In this document: piece by piece, positions 1-8,253 of the stretch | Numbering within the stretch: the stretch's first letter is position 1 | Layout: each line of letters opens with the position of its first letter | NCBI GenBank assembly: GCA_963591565.1 | Contig: CAVAUD010000024.1 | Span: 1 to 21,312 of the forward strand | DNA: 21,312 nt | Reading direction: 5' to 3' | Source: Paratractidigestivibacter sp963591565 | GTDB taxonomy: Bacteria > Actinomycetota > Coriobacteriia > Coriobacteriales > Atopobiaceae | Position numbers and translations under genes: made by a program | The notes under the pieces: generated by a model | Seen by the model: only the letters and a program-made list of their open reading frames with translations | Told to the model about the DNA's origin: nothing | The model's database searches: none

Positions 1-260
1 TGCGCCAGCTTATCGAGGTGCTCGAGCGCCTGGTCGACGCCGGCAACACGGTGCTTGTCATCGAGCACAACCTCGATGTCATCAAGATGGCCGACCGCAT
101 CCTGGACCTGGGCCCCGAGGGCGGCGACGGCGGCGGCACGGTTGTCGCCTACGGTACGCCCGAGCAGGTGGCCGAGGTGCCGGAAAGCTACACGGGCCAG
201 TTCCTTGCTCCCATCCTGGAACGTGACCGCAAGCGCGCCGAGCAGGCGACCGGAAACTAG
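1..260 (+). CDS. uvrA: UvrA, excinuclease ABC subunit A (C-terminal end, partial)
   Basis: This is the last part of the nucleotide excision repair ATPase UvrA, which scans DNA for damage and loads UvrB. The gene starts before the window; the reading frame begins at base 3 (RQLIEVLERLVDAG...). The visible part carries the signature end of the second ABC ATPase domain: the H-loop segment VIEHNLDVIK, then the hallmark DLGPEGGDGGG and the tail GTPEQVA...SYTGQFL, which are diagnostic of UvrA rather than of transport ABC proteins. The stop is TAG at 258-260. About 85 residues are visible and nothing looks broken. uvrC lies 12 kb downstream, so the excision-repair genes are not in one operon here. 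Confidence 0.95.
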   Translation, partial: RQLIEVLERLVDAGNTVLVIEHNLDVIKMADRILDLGPEGGDGGGTVVAYGTPEQVAEVPESYTGQFLAPILERDRKRAEQATGN

Positions 261-304
261 GGGACCACAGGACGGGCGCCGGGCCTAGATCTTTGGGGGA
301 GAAG

Positions 305-796
305 ATGGCCAAGAAAGAGAAGACTCAGAAGACCAACGCGATGCGCGAGCTCGAGCGCGCTGGTATCGCCTACACGGCCCAGGAGTTCGATGAGTCCGAC
401 ATCTCGCGCGGCGTCGGCGTGCGCATAGCCGAGCAGCTGGGCGAGGACCCGGACGCCTCGTTCAAGACCCTTGTGTGCGTCTCGCCCTCCGGCGATCACG
501 TGGTTTGCTGCATCCCAGTAGCCCAGGAAGTCGACCTCAAGAAGGCGGCGGCCGCTGCAGGTGAGAAGTCCCTCTCGCTTATGCCCATCAAGGACCTCGA
601 GGCGGTCACCGGTTACGTGCGCGGCGGCTGCTCGCCCGTTGGTCTCAAGAAGCCGTTCCCCACGCTTATCGATGAGACGGCCCAACTCTTTGACGTCATT
701 GGAATCTCCGGCGGCAGGCGTGGATTGTCGCTCACGCTCGATCCCGTGGCTCTCGCCGAGTTCCTCGGGGCGCGTTTTGCCGACATTACTCGCTGA
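305..796 (+). CDS. ybaK: YbaK/EbsC-family Cys-tRNA(Pro) deacylase
   Basis: A 163-residue single-domain trans-editing protein of the YbaK/EbsC family, which removes cysteine wrongly attached to tRNA(Pro) by prolyl-tRNA synthetase in the cytoplasm. Family hallmarks are visible: the KTLV segment with the conserved lysine (near residue 54), the glycine-rich GYVRGGCSPVG loop followed by KK, and the ISGGRRG motif in the C-terminal third. Length matches the family (about 150-165 aa). I chose ATG 305 because GGGGGAG (295-301) lies a few bases upstream; an in-frame TTG at 293 would overlap that ribosome binding site. It follows uvrA by 44 bases and could be cotranscribed with it. The ProXp/INS superfamily has several tRNA specificities, so Cys-tRNA(Pro) is the likely but not proven substrate. 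Confidence 0.92.
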   Translation: MAKKEKTQKTNAMRELERAGIAYTAQEFDESDISRGVGVRIAEQLGEDPDASFKTLVCVSPSGDHVVCCIPVAQEVDLKKAAAAAGEKSLSLMPIKDLEAVTGYVRGGCSPVGLKKPFPTLIDETAQLFDVIGISGGRRGLSLTLDPVALAEFLGARFADITR

Positions 797-856
797 GAAA
801 ACGGGCTGCTTTAGCTTTTGCACCGTTGCTTCACCCTTATGTTGTTTGCCTTGGTT

Positions 857-897
857 TCTTCCCACGCCCGGCGCCTGCGACCTCGTGCGTGGGAAGA
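857..897 (+). other. Hairpin between ybaK and murJ (possible weak terminator or leader structure)
   Basis: A perfect 11-bp inverted repeat, TCTTCCCACGC (857-867) and GCGTGGGAAGA (887-897), with a 19-nt loop. The 3' side continues TTGAAAACTGTTTT, which is not a clean U-tract, so an intrinsic terminator is possible but weak. It lies 30 bases before the murJ start and could also be a leader structure. This 130-base gap (797-926) shows no convincing promoter. Confidence 0.45.
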
Positions 898-926
898 TTG
901 AAAACTGTTTTATCGGCTGAGGAAAG

Positions 927-2687
927 GTGTGCACGTTGCCGTATTCGCCTAAACACTTCAAGCATGACTCGGGGATTGACCAGCTAGAGACGGGCGAGAC
1001 TGCCCTCTTCACCGTTCCTGCGCAGGCAGAGGAGCAGACCGACCTCGCCGCAGACGCGCAGGAGGTTGCCCTCGAGGTGGAGGCGACGGCAGCCGAGAAG
1101 AGCACTGGTGGCGACGGCGGCACTTCCTCGGTCGGTAGGTCGGCCCTGCTCATCTCGGCCCTCGTCATCGTGAGCCGCATCACGGGCTTCTTCCGTACCT
1201 GGGGCCAGGCCTTTGCCATGGGCACAACGCTCGTGGCCAGCTGCTACACCGTTGCCAACAACCTGCCCAACTTGCTCTACGAGCTCGTTGTGGGCGGCAT
1301 GCTCGTCACGGCCTTCCTGCCGGTCTACATGTCGGTCAAGCGAAACCTGGGCACCAAGGGCGCGAGCGACTACACCTCGAACCTGGTCTCGATCGTGACC
1401 CTGCTCATGGGCGCCTGCACCGTCCTTGGCTTCATCTTCGCGGGGCAGCTCGTCTACACGCAGGCCTTCTCGGCCAGCTCTGAGTTCGACTTCGACCTCA
1501 CGGTCTGGTTCTTTAGGTTCTTCGTCATCGAGGTCGTGCTCTACGCGCTGTCGTCCATTTTCTCGGGCGTCCTTAACGCGGAGAGGGACTATTTCTGGAG
1601 CTCCGCGGCGCCGATCTTCAACAACATCGTCATCACGGCGTCGTTCTTTGCCTATGCGGCCCTTCTCAACGTCGACCAGCACCTGGCACTTATCGTTCTT
1701 GCCCTGGGCAACCCGCTGGGCGTCCTTATCCAGGTCGTCATGCAGATTCCCTCGTTGTCTAAGCATGGCATCCACCTGCGCCTGCACATCGACTGGCACG
1801 ACCCGGCGCTCAAGGACACCGTGAAGCTCGGCATCCCGTCGCTCGTCATGGTCGTCTGTACCTATGTCACCGTCTCGGTCCAGAGCAGCGCCACGCTCGC
1901 CGTGACCCCCGCGGGCGCCGCGGCCTCCTACTACGCGCGCCCCTGGTACTCGCTGCCCTACGCCATCCTTGCGGTGCCCATCACCACCACGATGTTCACC
2001 GAGATGTCGGACAGCTATGCCCACGAGGACATGCGTGCCTTCAAGGCGGGCGTCACCGGCGGCACCTCGAAGATCATCTTCTACCTGGTGCCTCTCTCGA
2101 TGCTCATCTTCATCTTCGCCGAGCCCCTCTCCGGCATCTTTGGCCTGTCCGAGGAGTCGATCGCCATGGTGGTCGAGTATCTCCACGGCTTGATCTTCGC
2201 CCTGCCCTTCTACGGCGTCTGCATGTTCTTCCAGAAGGTCTGCTCGTCCATGCACCGCATGGGCCTCTACGCCTTCGCCAACGTCGTGGGCTCGATCTTC
2301 CAGACCATCCTGTGCGTCTTTGGCTCGGCGAGCCTGGGCCTGGGCGGCGTCGCGGCGACCTCGCTCGTCTACTTCCTGGGCATCGACGTCACGATGATCA
2401 TCAGCTTCCGCAAGACGCTGGGCCCCATCGGCATCAAGCAGATGGCCATCTCGTGCGCCCGCTCGCTGCTTATCGGCGTCGCCGGCAGCGCCGCCGGCTG
2501 GGCGATCTGCGCGGGCCTGGGTATGGTCGTGGGCGCGGCCAGCTCGTCTGCGATGCACTCCCTGCTCTACTGCTTCGTGGGCGGCATCCCGTCTCTTATC
2601 GTTACCTTTGGCCTGGCCATCGCACTCAAGATGCCCGAGAGCGACTTCATCAAGTCCCTTATCGCCAAGGTGCTCCACAAGGCCTAG
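927..2687 (+). CDS. murJ: MurJ (MviN), lipid II flippase
   Basis: An integral membrane protein of up to 586 residues in the MOP exporter superfamily. MurJ flips the peptidoglycan precursor lipid II across the cytoplasmic membrane. Residues 1 to about 67 are hydrophilic and acidic; the MurJ core begins near residue 70 with GRSALLISALVIVSRITGFF, which carries the family's N-terminal SRxxGFxR pattern. NNLPNLLYELVVGGMLVTAF (about 111-130) and LPVY match the conserved TM2 region. Repeated hydrophobic segments to the C-terminus fit about 14 membrane helices. The start is uncertain: GTG 927 lies very close to GAGG (919-922), whereas TTG 936 has better spacing from AAAGG (923-927); the difference is three residues. 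The downstream his operon is separated by 138 bases. Confidence 0.93.
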   Translation: MCTLPYSPKHFKHDSGIDQLETGETALFTVPAQAEEQTDLAADAQEVALEVEATAAEKSTGGDGGTSSVGRSALLISALVIVSRITGFFRTWGQAFAMGTTLVASCYTVANNLPNLLYELVVGGMLVTAFLPVYMSVKRNLGTKGASDYTSNLVSIVTLLMGACTVLGFIFAGQLVYTQAFSASSEFDFDLTVWFFRFFVIEVVLYALSSIFSGVLNAERDYFWSSAAPIFNNIVITASFFAYAALLNVDQHLALIVLALGNPLGVLIQVVMQIPSLSKHGIHLRLHIDWHDPALKDTVKLGIPSLVMVVCTYVTVSVQSSATLAVTPAGAAASYYARPWYSLPYAILAVPITTTMFTEMSDSYAHEDMRAFKAGVTGGTSKIIFYLVPLSMLIFIFAEPLSGIFGLSEESIAMVVEYLHGLIFALPFYGVCMFFQKVCSSMHRMGLYAFANVVGSIFQTILCVFGSASLGLGGVAATSLVYFLGIDVTMIISFRKTLGPIGIKQMAISCARSLLIGVAGSAAGWAICAGLGMVVGAASSSAMHSLLYCFVGGIPSLIVTFGLAIALKMPESDFIKSLIAKVLHKA

Positions 2688-2758
2688 CGCCACGGCCTCG
2701 GGCCTTCTACCGGGTCTTGTTTAGCGTTCGTTACGAGTTTGTCTCCGTGAATCCTGTG

Positions 2759-2780
2759 CCACTTTAGCGTGGTAAAGTGG
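2759..2780 (+). promoter_or_regulatory. Palindrome over a possible extended -10 box upstream of the his operon
   Basis: CCACTTTA (2759-2766) and TAAAGTGG (2773-2780) form a perfect 8-bp inverted repeat with a 6-base spacer. The right arm contains TGGTAAAGT, which resembles an extended -10 element (TGnTAtaaT, core 2773-2778), and lies about 45 bases before the hisZ-hisG start. No good -35 is visible. A repressor covering this site would block the operon. The leader contains no run of His codons and no T-box TGG motif with the flanks I would expect, so classical attenuation is not supported. Confidence 0.4.
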
Positions 2781-2825
2781 TTGAGCTTTTGACCGAGAAG
2801 GACCCTGACAAGAGGGGATAGAGAC

Positions 2826-4490
2826 GTGATTGCTGGAACTGCCCGTGGTTTTCGTGACATCCTGCCCAAAGAGGCGCTTGCGCGCGAGCGCATCTGCGCC
2901 ACGGTGCGGGAGTGCTTCAGCGGGCATGGCTACCTGCCGGTAGAGACTCCTTTGCTCGAGGACCGCGCGACGCTTGAGCGCGGCGGCAGGATCAAGAACA
3001 CGCCCTTCCAGCTCTTCGACGCCGACGGCAACCTGCTCATGCTGCGCCCCGACCTCACGCTGCCCATCGCGCGCCTGGTCGCCGGCCACGTGGCCCAAGA
3101 TGAGCTGCCCGCCCGTTTTAGGTACAGCGCACCGGTCGTGCGCGAGCAGCAGTCCCTGCGCGGCCAGCCCCGCCAGTTCACGCAGCTGGGCGTCGAGCTC
3201 GTTGGGGCAGACGGCGCCGCCTCCGAGGTCGAGGTCGTCCGCCTCCTGGCCGAGGTCCTGGACGCCCTGGGCGTGCCCGCCTGGCGCGTGACCTTTGGCT
3301 CGGTGACCCCGCTGACGGCCCTTCTCGACGCCTGCGCTCCCAACGAGGACTTCAAGGAGGAGGTCCTGGGCCTCGTCCACGGCTCCGACCTCGTCACCTT
3401 GGACGAGCTTGTCGACGCCACGCCCGAGCTCAAGCCGTCTGCCGCCCGCGCCCTCCACGCCATCCCGCGCATGCACGGCGGCGTCGAGGTGATCGAGCGC
3501 ATCGACGACCTTCTCGCCTGCGCAGACGTGGCGCCGGCCCGTCGCGGCACCGCCGAGCTCAAGGCCCTGGTGGCAGAGCTGGCAGACCTCTTTGACGAGG
3601 GCCGCCTGAGCTTCGACTTCTCGATCATCAACAGCTTCGACTACTACACGGGCATCATCTTCAAGGGCTACGCAGAGGGCATCGCCGCGAGCCTGGCCTC
3701 CGGCGGCCGCTACGACGCGGTTCTCGCCAACCTGGGTCGCCCGGGCCTCGCCGCCTGCGGCTTTGCCCTTTCGCTCGAGCGCCTCCAGGAGGTCCTGGGC
3801 GAGCCGGGCGAGTCCGGCGTCGTGACGCCCGGCGTGCGCGTGTCTTCTCGCCCCCTGCGCATCGCGGTCCCCAAGGGGTCGCTGTTCAAGGACTCCCTGC
3901 GCGTCCTTGCCGCGGCGGGCCTTCCCACTAAGGAGCTCGAGGACCCCGGCCGTAAGCTGATCATCCGCGAGGACGACGTCGAGTACATCATCGTGCGCGC
4001 CCAGGACGCCCCCTCCTTCGTGGGCGCGGGCGGCGCCGACTGCGGCATCTGCGGCAAGGACTCCCTGGTAGAGGCCAACCTCGACCTGCTGCAACTTGTC
4101 GACCTTCGCTACGGCGGATGCCGCTTCGTCGTGGCCGAGCCCGCCGCCAACGCTGGCCAGGCCGAGAAGAACTACCAGTGGCGCGGCACCGTGCGCGTGG
4201 CCACCAAGTACCCGCGCATCACCCAGCAGTACTACGACCGCATCGGCCAGCAGGTCGACATCCTCACCCTGCACGGCAACATCGAGCTCGGCCCCATCGT
4301 GGGCATGACCGACCGTATCGTGGACATCACGGCCACGGGCACCACGCTGCAGGAGAACGACCTCGTCATCGTCGACGACGTCATGGAGTGCACCGCCCGC
4401 TTCTTCGCGGGCCCGGCCGCCTACCGCTGCGACAAGAGAATCCGAGACCTTGCCGCCTCGCTCGCCGAGGTCGCGAAAGGGGAGATGTAG
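2826..4490 (+). CDS. hisZ-hisG: HisZ-HisG fusion: ATP phosphoribosyltransferase, regulatory plus catalytic domains
   Basis: A 554-residue fusion catalysing the first committed step of histidine synthesis, ATP + PRPP to phosphoribosyl-ATP. Residues 1 to about 325 are HisZ, a histidyl-tRNA synthetase paralogue: class II core with RPDLTLPIARL (74-84), a motif-2-like RFRYSAPVVREQ (97-108) and the GGRYD segment (293-297) preceding CGFALSLERL. A linker of about 18 residues (326-343) leads to HisG (344-554): RIAVPKGSLF (345-354) and the PRPP-binding loop ITATGTTL (501-508). The HisG part is the short form without the C-terminal regulatory domain, the form that needs HisZ. In most bacteria these are two subunits; here the frame is continuous with no stop or internal ATG at the junction. 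Start is GTG 2826, preceded by AGAGGGG (2811-2817). It is the first gene of the his operon; hisD follows two bases after its stop. Confidence 0.95.
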   Translation: MIAGTARGFRDILPKEALARERICATVRECFSGHGYLPVETPLLEDRATLERGGRIKNTPFQLFDADGNLLMLRPDLTLPIARLVAGHVAQDELPARFRYSAPVVREQQSLRGQPRQFTQLGVELVGADGAASEVEVVRLLAEVLDALGVPAWRVTFGSVTPLTALLDACAPNEDFKEEVLGLVHGSDLVTLDELVDATPELKPSAARALHAIPRMHGGVEVIERIDDLLACADVAPARRGTAELKALVAELADLFDEGRLSFDFSIINSFDYYTGIIFKGYAEGIAASLASGGRYDAVLANLGRPGLAACGFALSLERLQEVLGEPGESGVVTPGVRVSSRPLRIAVPKGSLFKDSLRVLAAAGLPTKELEDPGRKLIIREDDVEYIIVRAQDAPSFVGAGGADCGICGKDSLVEANLDLLQLVDLRYGGCRFVVAEPAANAGQAEKNYQWRGTVRVATKYPRITQQYYDRIGQQVDILTLHGNIELGPIVGMTDRIVDITATGTTLQENDLVIVDDVMECTARFFAGPAAYRCDKRIRDLAASLAEVAKGEM

Positions 4491-4492
4491 AC

Positions 4493-5899
4493 ATGCGTAA
4501 GATCGAGCTCGCCGAGGGCCGTCCCCTCACGACCGACGACCTCAACCGCTCGAGCGCCCTGCCGCGCGAGATCATGGAGGCGGCCGAGAAGATCGTCGAC
4601 GATGTGCGCGAGCGCAAGGACGCCGCCGTGCGCGACTACTGCCTGAAGTTCGACGGTGCCTGCCCCGAGTCATTCCGCGTGCCGCAGGAGCTCATCGACG
4701 AGGCCCCCTCGATGGTGGACCCCGAGTTCCTGAAGTCCCTCACCCGCGCCCGCGACCAGATCCTGGCCTTCCACGAGAAGGAGAAGGAGGAGTCCTGGTT
4801 CACCACGCGCGCCGACGGCACCATCCTCGGCGTTAAGGTGACGCCGGTCGCCTCCGCCGCGGTTTACGTGCCGGGCGGTCGCGCCCAGTACCCCTCGACG
4901 GTTCTCATGGACACCCTGCCCGCCAAGGTCGCCGGCGTCGAGCGTGTGGTCATGGTGACCCCGCCCCAGCGCGACGGGTCCCTCTCGGCCTACACCTTGG
5001 CCGCGGCCAAGCTCGCCGGCGTCGACGAGGTGTATGCCGTGGGCGGCGCCCAGGCCATCGGCGCGGTGGCCTATGGCACCGAGTCCATCCCGGCCTGCGA
5101 CAAGATCGTCGGCCCGGGCAACGCCTACGTGGCCGCCGCCAAGCGCTACGTCTCGGGCGACGTGGGCATCGACATGGTCGCCGGTCCCTCCGAGGTCTGC
5201 GTGCTGGCAGACGCCACGGCAGACCCCGTGGTGGTCGCCGCCGACCTCATGGCCCAGGCCGAGCACGATCCTCTCGCCAGCTGCTACCTCGTGACCTGCG
5301 ACGCCGAGTTGCCGGCCAAGGTCCTCGATGCCGCCGAGCGCCTCGTCTCGCAGTCGCCGCGCGAGGAGATCACCCGCGCCTCGCTGGACAACCGCGGCGT
5401 CATCGTCGTTGCCCACAACCTGGACGCGGCCGTCGACGCCGTCAACGTCGTGGCGCCCGAGCACCTGGAGCTGCACTGCAAGGACGCCATGTCGCTTCTC
5501 GGCAAGATCAAGAACGCCGGCGCCATCTTCGTGGGCGCCTGGAGCTCCGAGCCTTTGGGCGACTACGTGGCCGGCCCCAACCACACCCTGCCCACCGGCG
5601 GCACCGCCCGCTTCTCAAACCCGCTGGGCGTCTACGACTTCCAGAAGCGCTCGAGCGTCATCTGCTACACGCCCGAGGGCATGCTGGCGGACGCCCCCGC
5701 CACCCAGGCGATGGCTCAGGCTGAGGGCCTGTGGGCGCACGCCCTTTCCGTCGGCATGAGGCGCCGCCTCGCCGAGCAGGGCCTCGAGGGCTACGACGAC
5801 GCGGCCGCCGCCTGCGAGGGCGCGGGCAAGGTCGCTTGGCCCACCGAGCTCTCCCAACCCGGCGTCCCGTATCTTCCCGGCTACGCGAAGGAGTCCTAA
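4493..5899 (+). CDS. hisD: HisD, histidinol dehydrogenase
   Basis: A 468-residue zinc enzyme that oxidises histidinol to histidine in two NAD+-dependent steps, the last reaction of the pathway. Diagnostic segments: PGGRAQYPSTVLM, VGGAQAIGA, IVGPGNAYVAAAKR, MVAGPSEVCVLAD, the zinc-ligand region LMAQAEHDP (Gln and His), the catalytic APEHLEL (Glu-His pair), and PNHTLPTGG near the end. ATG 4493 follows the hisZ-hisG stop by two bases, with AAAGGGGAG (4476-4484) as ribosome binding site inside the upstream gene, so the two are cotranscribed and probably translationally coupled. The protein is about 35-40 residues longer than most HisD because of a C-terminal tail after the MRRRLAEQGLEGY region; the role of that tail is unknown. 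Confidence 0.97.
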   Translation: MRKIELAEGRPLTTDDLNRSSALPREIMEAAEKIVDDVRERKDAAVRDYCLKFDGACPESFRVPQELIDEAPSMVDPEFLKSLTRARDQILAFHEKEKEESWFTTRADGTILGVKVTPVASAAVYVPGGRAQYPSTVLMDTLPAKVAGVERVVMVTPPQRDGSLSAYTLAAAKLAGVDEVYAVGGAQAIGAVAYGTESIPACDKIVGPGNAYVAAAKRYVSGDVGIDMVAGPSEVCVLADATADPVVVAADLMAQAEHDPLASCYLVTCDAELPAKVLDAAERLVSQSPREEITRASLDNRGVIVVAHNLDAAVDAVNVVAPEHLELHCKDAMSLLGKIKNAGAIFVGAWSSEPLGDYVAGPNHTLPTGGTARFSNPLGVYDFQKRSSVICYTPEGMLADAPATQAMAQAEGLWAHALSVGMRRRLAEQGLEGYDDAAAACEGAGKVAWPTELSQPGVPYLPGYAKES

Positions 5900-5900
5900 G

Positions 5901-6989
5901 ATGGCCGAGCTTTCCTGGGCGGCCGCAAAGGCCCGCACGGCGCTGCAGGGTTTCGACCCCTACGACCCGGCGTTCACGCCCTGCCGCATCAACCTCTCGG
6001 CAAACGAGAACACCCACGAGCTGCCCCAGTCCGTCGTGGACGCCATGCAAGCCGCAATGGTCGCCACGCCCCTCAACCGCTACCCGGACCCCATGGCCAA
6101 CGAGCTGCGCGACCTTCTCGCCGCCCGCCACGGCGTGGCTCGCGAGAACATCATGGTCGGCAACGGCGGGGACGAGCTGCTCTTCAACCTGTTCTTCACC
6201 TTTGGCGGGCCCGGGCACACCCTGGTCACCTGCCCGCCGGATTTCGCGGAGTACGCGAACTTCGCCAAGATGTGCGAGACGCCCGTCGAGTACGTCTGGC
6301 GCCGCGCCGATGACTTCGAGATCGACGCCGAGGCCCTTCTCGCCGCCGCGAAAGACGCCGCGATCGTCGTTTTGACCTCGCCCAACAACCCCACGGGCAA
6401 CCTTGTCGACCCGGCCGTGGTCCGTCGCCTTCTGGACGAGACGGACGCGCTGGTCCTTCTCGACGAGGCCTACGTCGAGTTCGCGGGGGAGGACGCCTCG
6501 CTCGCGTCGTGGGTGGCCGAGAACCCCCGCCTCATCATCCTGCGCACCCTGTCCAAGGCCTTTGGCCTGGCGGGCCTTCGCGTGGGCTACCTCGTGGCCG
6601 ACCCCGAGGTCGTCTTGATGCTGGCGGCGATCCGTCAGATCTACTCCGAGGATGTCCTTGCCCAGTCCGTGGCCGTGGCGGCCGTCTCGCGTCGCGAGGA
6701 CCTGGCCCCCGTCGTCGCCGACATCGTGGCCGAGCGTGACCGCCTGCTCGAGGGTCTCGCCGCGATCGAGGGCGTCACGACCTGGCCGAGCAGCGCGAAC
6801 TTCGTCCTGGCGCGCATGCACGGCGCGAGCCGCGTCCGCGCGCGCCTTCGCGACGAGTACTCGATCCTCGTGCGCGACTTCAGCTACGCCGAGGGCCTCA
6901 CCGATTGCCTGAGGCTCACCGTGGGTACCCGCCAGGAGAACGACGAGCTTCTCGCCGCACTCACCACCCTTGTCAAGGAGGAAGCATGA
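5901..6989 (+). CDS. hisC: HisC, histidinol-phosphate aminotransferase
   Basis: A 362-residue PLP-dependent class II aminotransferase that converts imidazole acetol phosphate to histidinol phosphate with glutamate as amino donor. Visible motifs: INLSANEN (30-37), RYPDP (60-64), GNGGDEL (88-94), SPNNPTG (160-166), DEAYVEF (188-194), and RTLSKAFGLAGLR (215-227), where Lys219 forms the Schiff base with PLP and Arg227 lies in the conserved phosphate-binding region. ATG 5901 comes one base after the hisD stop; AAGGAG (5888-5893) is the ribosome binding site. The stop overlaps the hisB start in an ATGA arrangement. PLP aminotransferases of this fold vary in specificity, but the his operon context makes HisC secure. 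Confidence 0.96.
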   Translation: MAELSWAAAKARTALQGFDPYDPAFTPCRINLSANENTHELPQSVVDAMQAAMVATPLNRYPDPMANELRDLLAARHGVARENIMVGNGGDELLFNLFFTFGGPGHTLVTCPPDFAEYANFAKMCETPVEYVWRRADDFEIDAEALLAAAKDAAIVVLTSPNNPTGNLVDPAVVRRLLDETDALVLLDEAYVEFAGEDASLASWVAENPRLIILRTLSKAFGLAGLRVGYLVADPEVVLMLAAIRQIYSEDVLAQSVAVAAVSRREDLAPVVADIVAERDRLLEGLAAIEGVTTWPSSANFVLARMHGASRVRARLRDEYSILVRDFSYAEGLTDCLRLTVGTRQENDELLAALTTLVKEEA

Positions 6990-7576
6990 GCCGTACCGCC
7001 AAAGTGGTCCGCGCCACGAAAGAGACCGACATCGGGCTGTCCATCGACCTGGACGGCACCGGAGTCGCAGACATCGAGACGGGCGTCGGCTTCTTCGACC
7101 ACATGCTCGACGCCTTCTCGCGCCACTCGCTGATCGACGTCACCCTGCGCGTCAAGGGCGACACCTACGTGGACGACCACCACACCGTCGAGGACACGGG
7201 CATCGTGCTTGGCCAGGCCCTTCGCGAGGCCCTGGGCGACAAGCGCGGCATCCGCCGCTTCGGGTCGGTCATGGTGCCGCTCGATGAGGCCCTGGTCCTG
7301 GCCTCGGTCGACTGCTCGGGCCGCGGCGAGCTGTTTTGGGACGTGCCCATCGGGCCCGACAAGGTGGGCACCTTCGACACCGAGCTGGGCCACGAGTTCT
7401 TCGCCGGCCTGGCGCGTGATGCCGGTATAACGTTGCACCTGCGCCTCATCTGCGGCGAGAACGCCCACCACATCTTGGAGGCCACCTTCAAGGCCGCGGC
7501 GCGCGCCCTGCGCGAGGCCGTCGAGCCCGACCCGCGCTGCGCCGACTCGATCCCCTCGACCAAAGGGAGCCTGTGA
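6986..7576 (+). CDS. hisB: HisB, imidazoleglycerol-phosphate dehydratase (monofunctional)
   Basis: A 196-residue manganese-dependent dehydratase that converts imidazole glycerol phosphate to imidazole acetol phosphate. The metal-binding histidine/acidic clusters are intact: GFFDHMLD (about 35-42), DDHHTVED in the middle and NAHHILEATFKA near the C-terminus, followed by the family-typical ending IPSTKG. It lacks the N-terminal HAD phosphatase domain found in enterobacterial HisB, so it does only the dehydration. ATG 6986 overlaps the hisC stop (ATGA), with AAGGAGG (6975-6981) four bases upstream. Its own stop overlaps the hisH start by one base (TGATG), which indicates coupled translation. Confidence 0.97.
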   Translation: MSRTAKVVRATKETDIGLSIDLDGTGVADIETGVGFFDHMLDAFSRHSLIDVTLRVKGDTYVDDHHTVEDTGIVLGQALREALGDKRGIRRFGSVMVPLDEALVLASVDCSGRGELFWDVPIGPDKVGTFDTELGHEFFAGLARDAGITLHLRLICGENAHHILEATFKAAARALREAVEPDPRCADSIPSTKGSL

Positions 7577-8253
7577 TGCCCGCTAACATCGTCGTCGTCG
7601 ACTACCACAAGGGAAACCTCCTCTCCGTCGTGCGCGGCCTCGCGGACGTGGGCGGCCAGGCCATCGCCACCGATGACTGCGACGCGATCGCCCACGCAGA
7701 CGGCGTCGTCTTGCCGGGCGTCGGCAGCTTCGAGGACGCCATGTGCTTCATGCGCGAGTCCGGCGAAGCTGACGCCGTGAAGGACGCCATCGCCGCCGGC
7801 GTCCCCTTCCTGGGCATCTGCCTGGGCCAGCAGCTCCTCTTCGAGCGCGGAGACGAGCGCTGCGACGGTAAGCTCCACGGCTCCACTGATCCCGACCGCT
7901 GGGTCGAGGGCCTGGGCATCTTCGAGGGCTCCGTCACCCGCCTGCGCTCCGGCCGCCTGAAGGTCCCGCACGTGGGCTGGGACCAGGTGCACCTTACCGT
8001 GCGCGGCAACATCTGCCCGCTCTTCCGCGGCGTGCCCGAGGGCGCCAACGCCTACTTCACGCACTCCTATGCCGTTGCCGACGACGTGAGCGACCTCGAC
8101 GTGGCCGCGCGCACCCACTACGTGCGCAGCTTCGCCTCGGCCGTGTGGAAGGACAACGTCTACGGCGTGCAGTTCCACCCCGAGAAAAGCTCGGCCTGCG
8201 GCAGGCAGATCCTCACCAACTTCGTCGACCTCGTCCGCGGCGGTGCGCGATGA
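7576..8253 (+). CDS. hisH: HisH, glutamine amidotransferase subunit of imidazole glycerol phosphate synthase
   Basis: A 225-residue class I (triad) glutamine amidotransferase. It hydrolyses glutamine and passes ammonia to HisF. The catalytic triad is visible: Cys82 in GICLGQQ (80-86), and His201 and Glu203 in GVQFHPEKS (197-205). The VLPGVGSFEDAM stretch (45-56) and PHVGWDQV (131-138) are HisH-specific. I chose ATG 7576 over the in-frame GTG 7573 because AAAGGGAG (7562-7569) gives a normal six-base spacing to the ATG. The stop overlaps the hisA start in an ATGA arrangement. HisH and HisF are not adjacent; hisA lies between them, as in many his operons. Confidence 0.96.
   Translation: MPANIVVVDYHKGNLLSVVRGLADVGGQAIATDDCDAIAHADGVVLPGVGSFEDAMCFMRESGEADAVKDAIAAGVPFLGICLGQQLLFERGDERCDGKLHGSTDPDRWVEGLGIFEGSVTRLRSGRLKVPHVGWDQVHLTVRGNICPLFRGVPEGANAYFTHSYAVADDVSDLDVAARTHYVRSFASAVWKDNVYGVQFHPEKSSACGRQILTNFVDLVRGGAR

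Noticed and set aside
984..2693. Long minus-strand open frame opposite murJ (569 codons)
   Set aside because: It is rich in Arg, Asp, Gly, His and Glu with no family resemblance, the usual product of reading GC-rich codons antisense; murJ on + is a clear family match.
2721..4274. Long minus-strand open frame opposite hisZ-hisG
   Set aside because: Antisense shadow of a well-supported fusion gene; no recognisable domain and no plausible ribosome binding site identified.
4118..4492. Upstream in-frame extension of hisD inside hisG
   Set aside because: The extension is Arg/His/Gly-rich nonsense overlapping the HisG catalytic domain; hisD begins at ATG 4493 with a good ribosome binding site.
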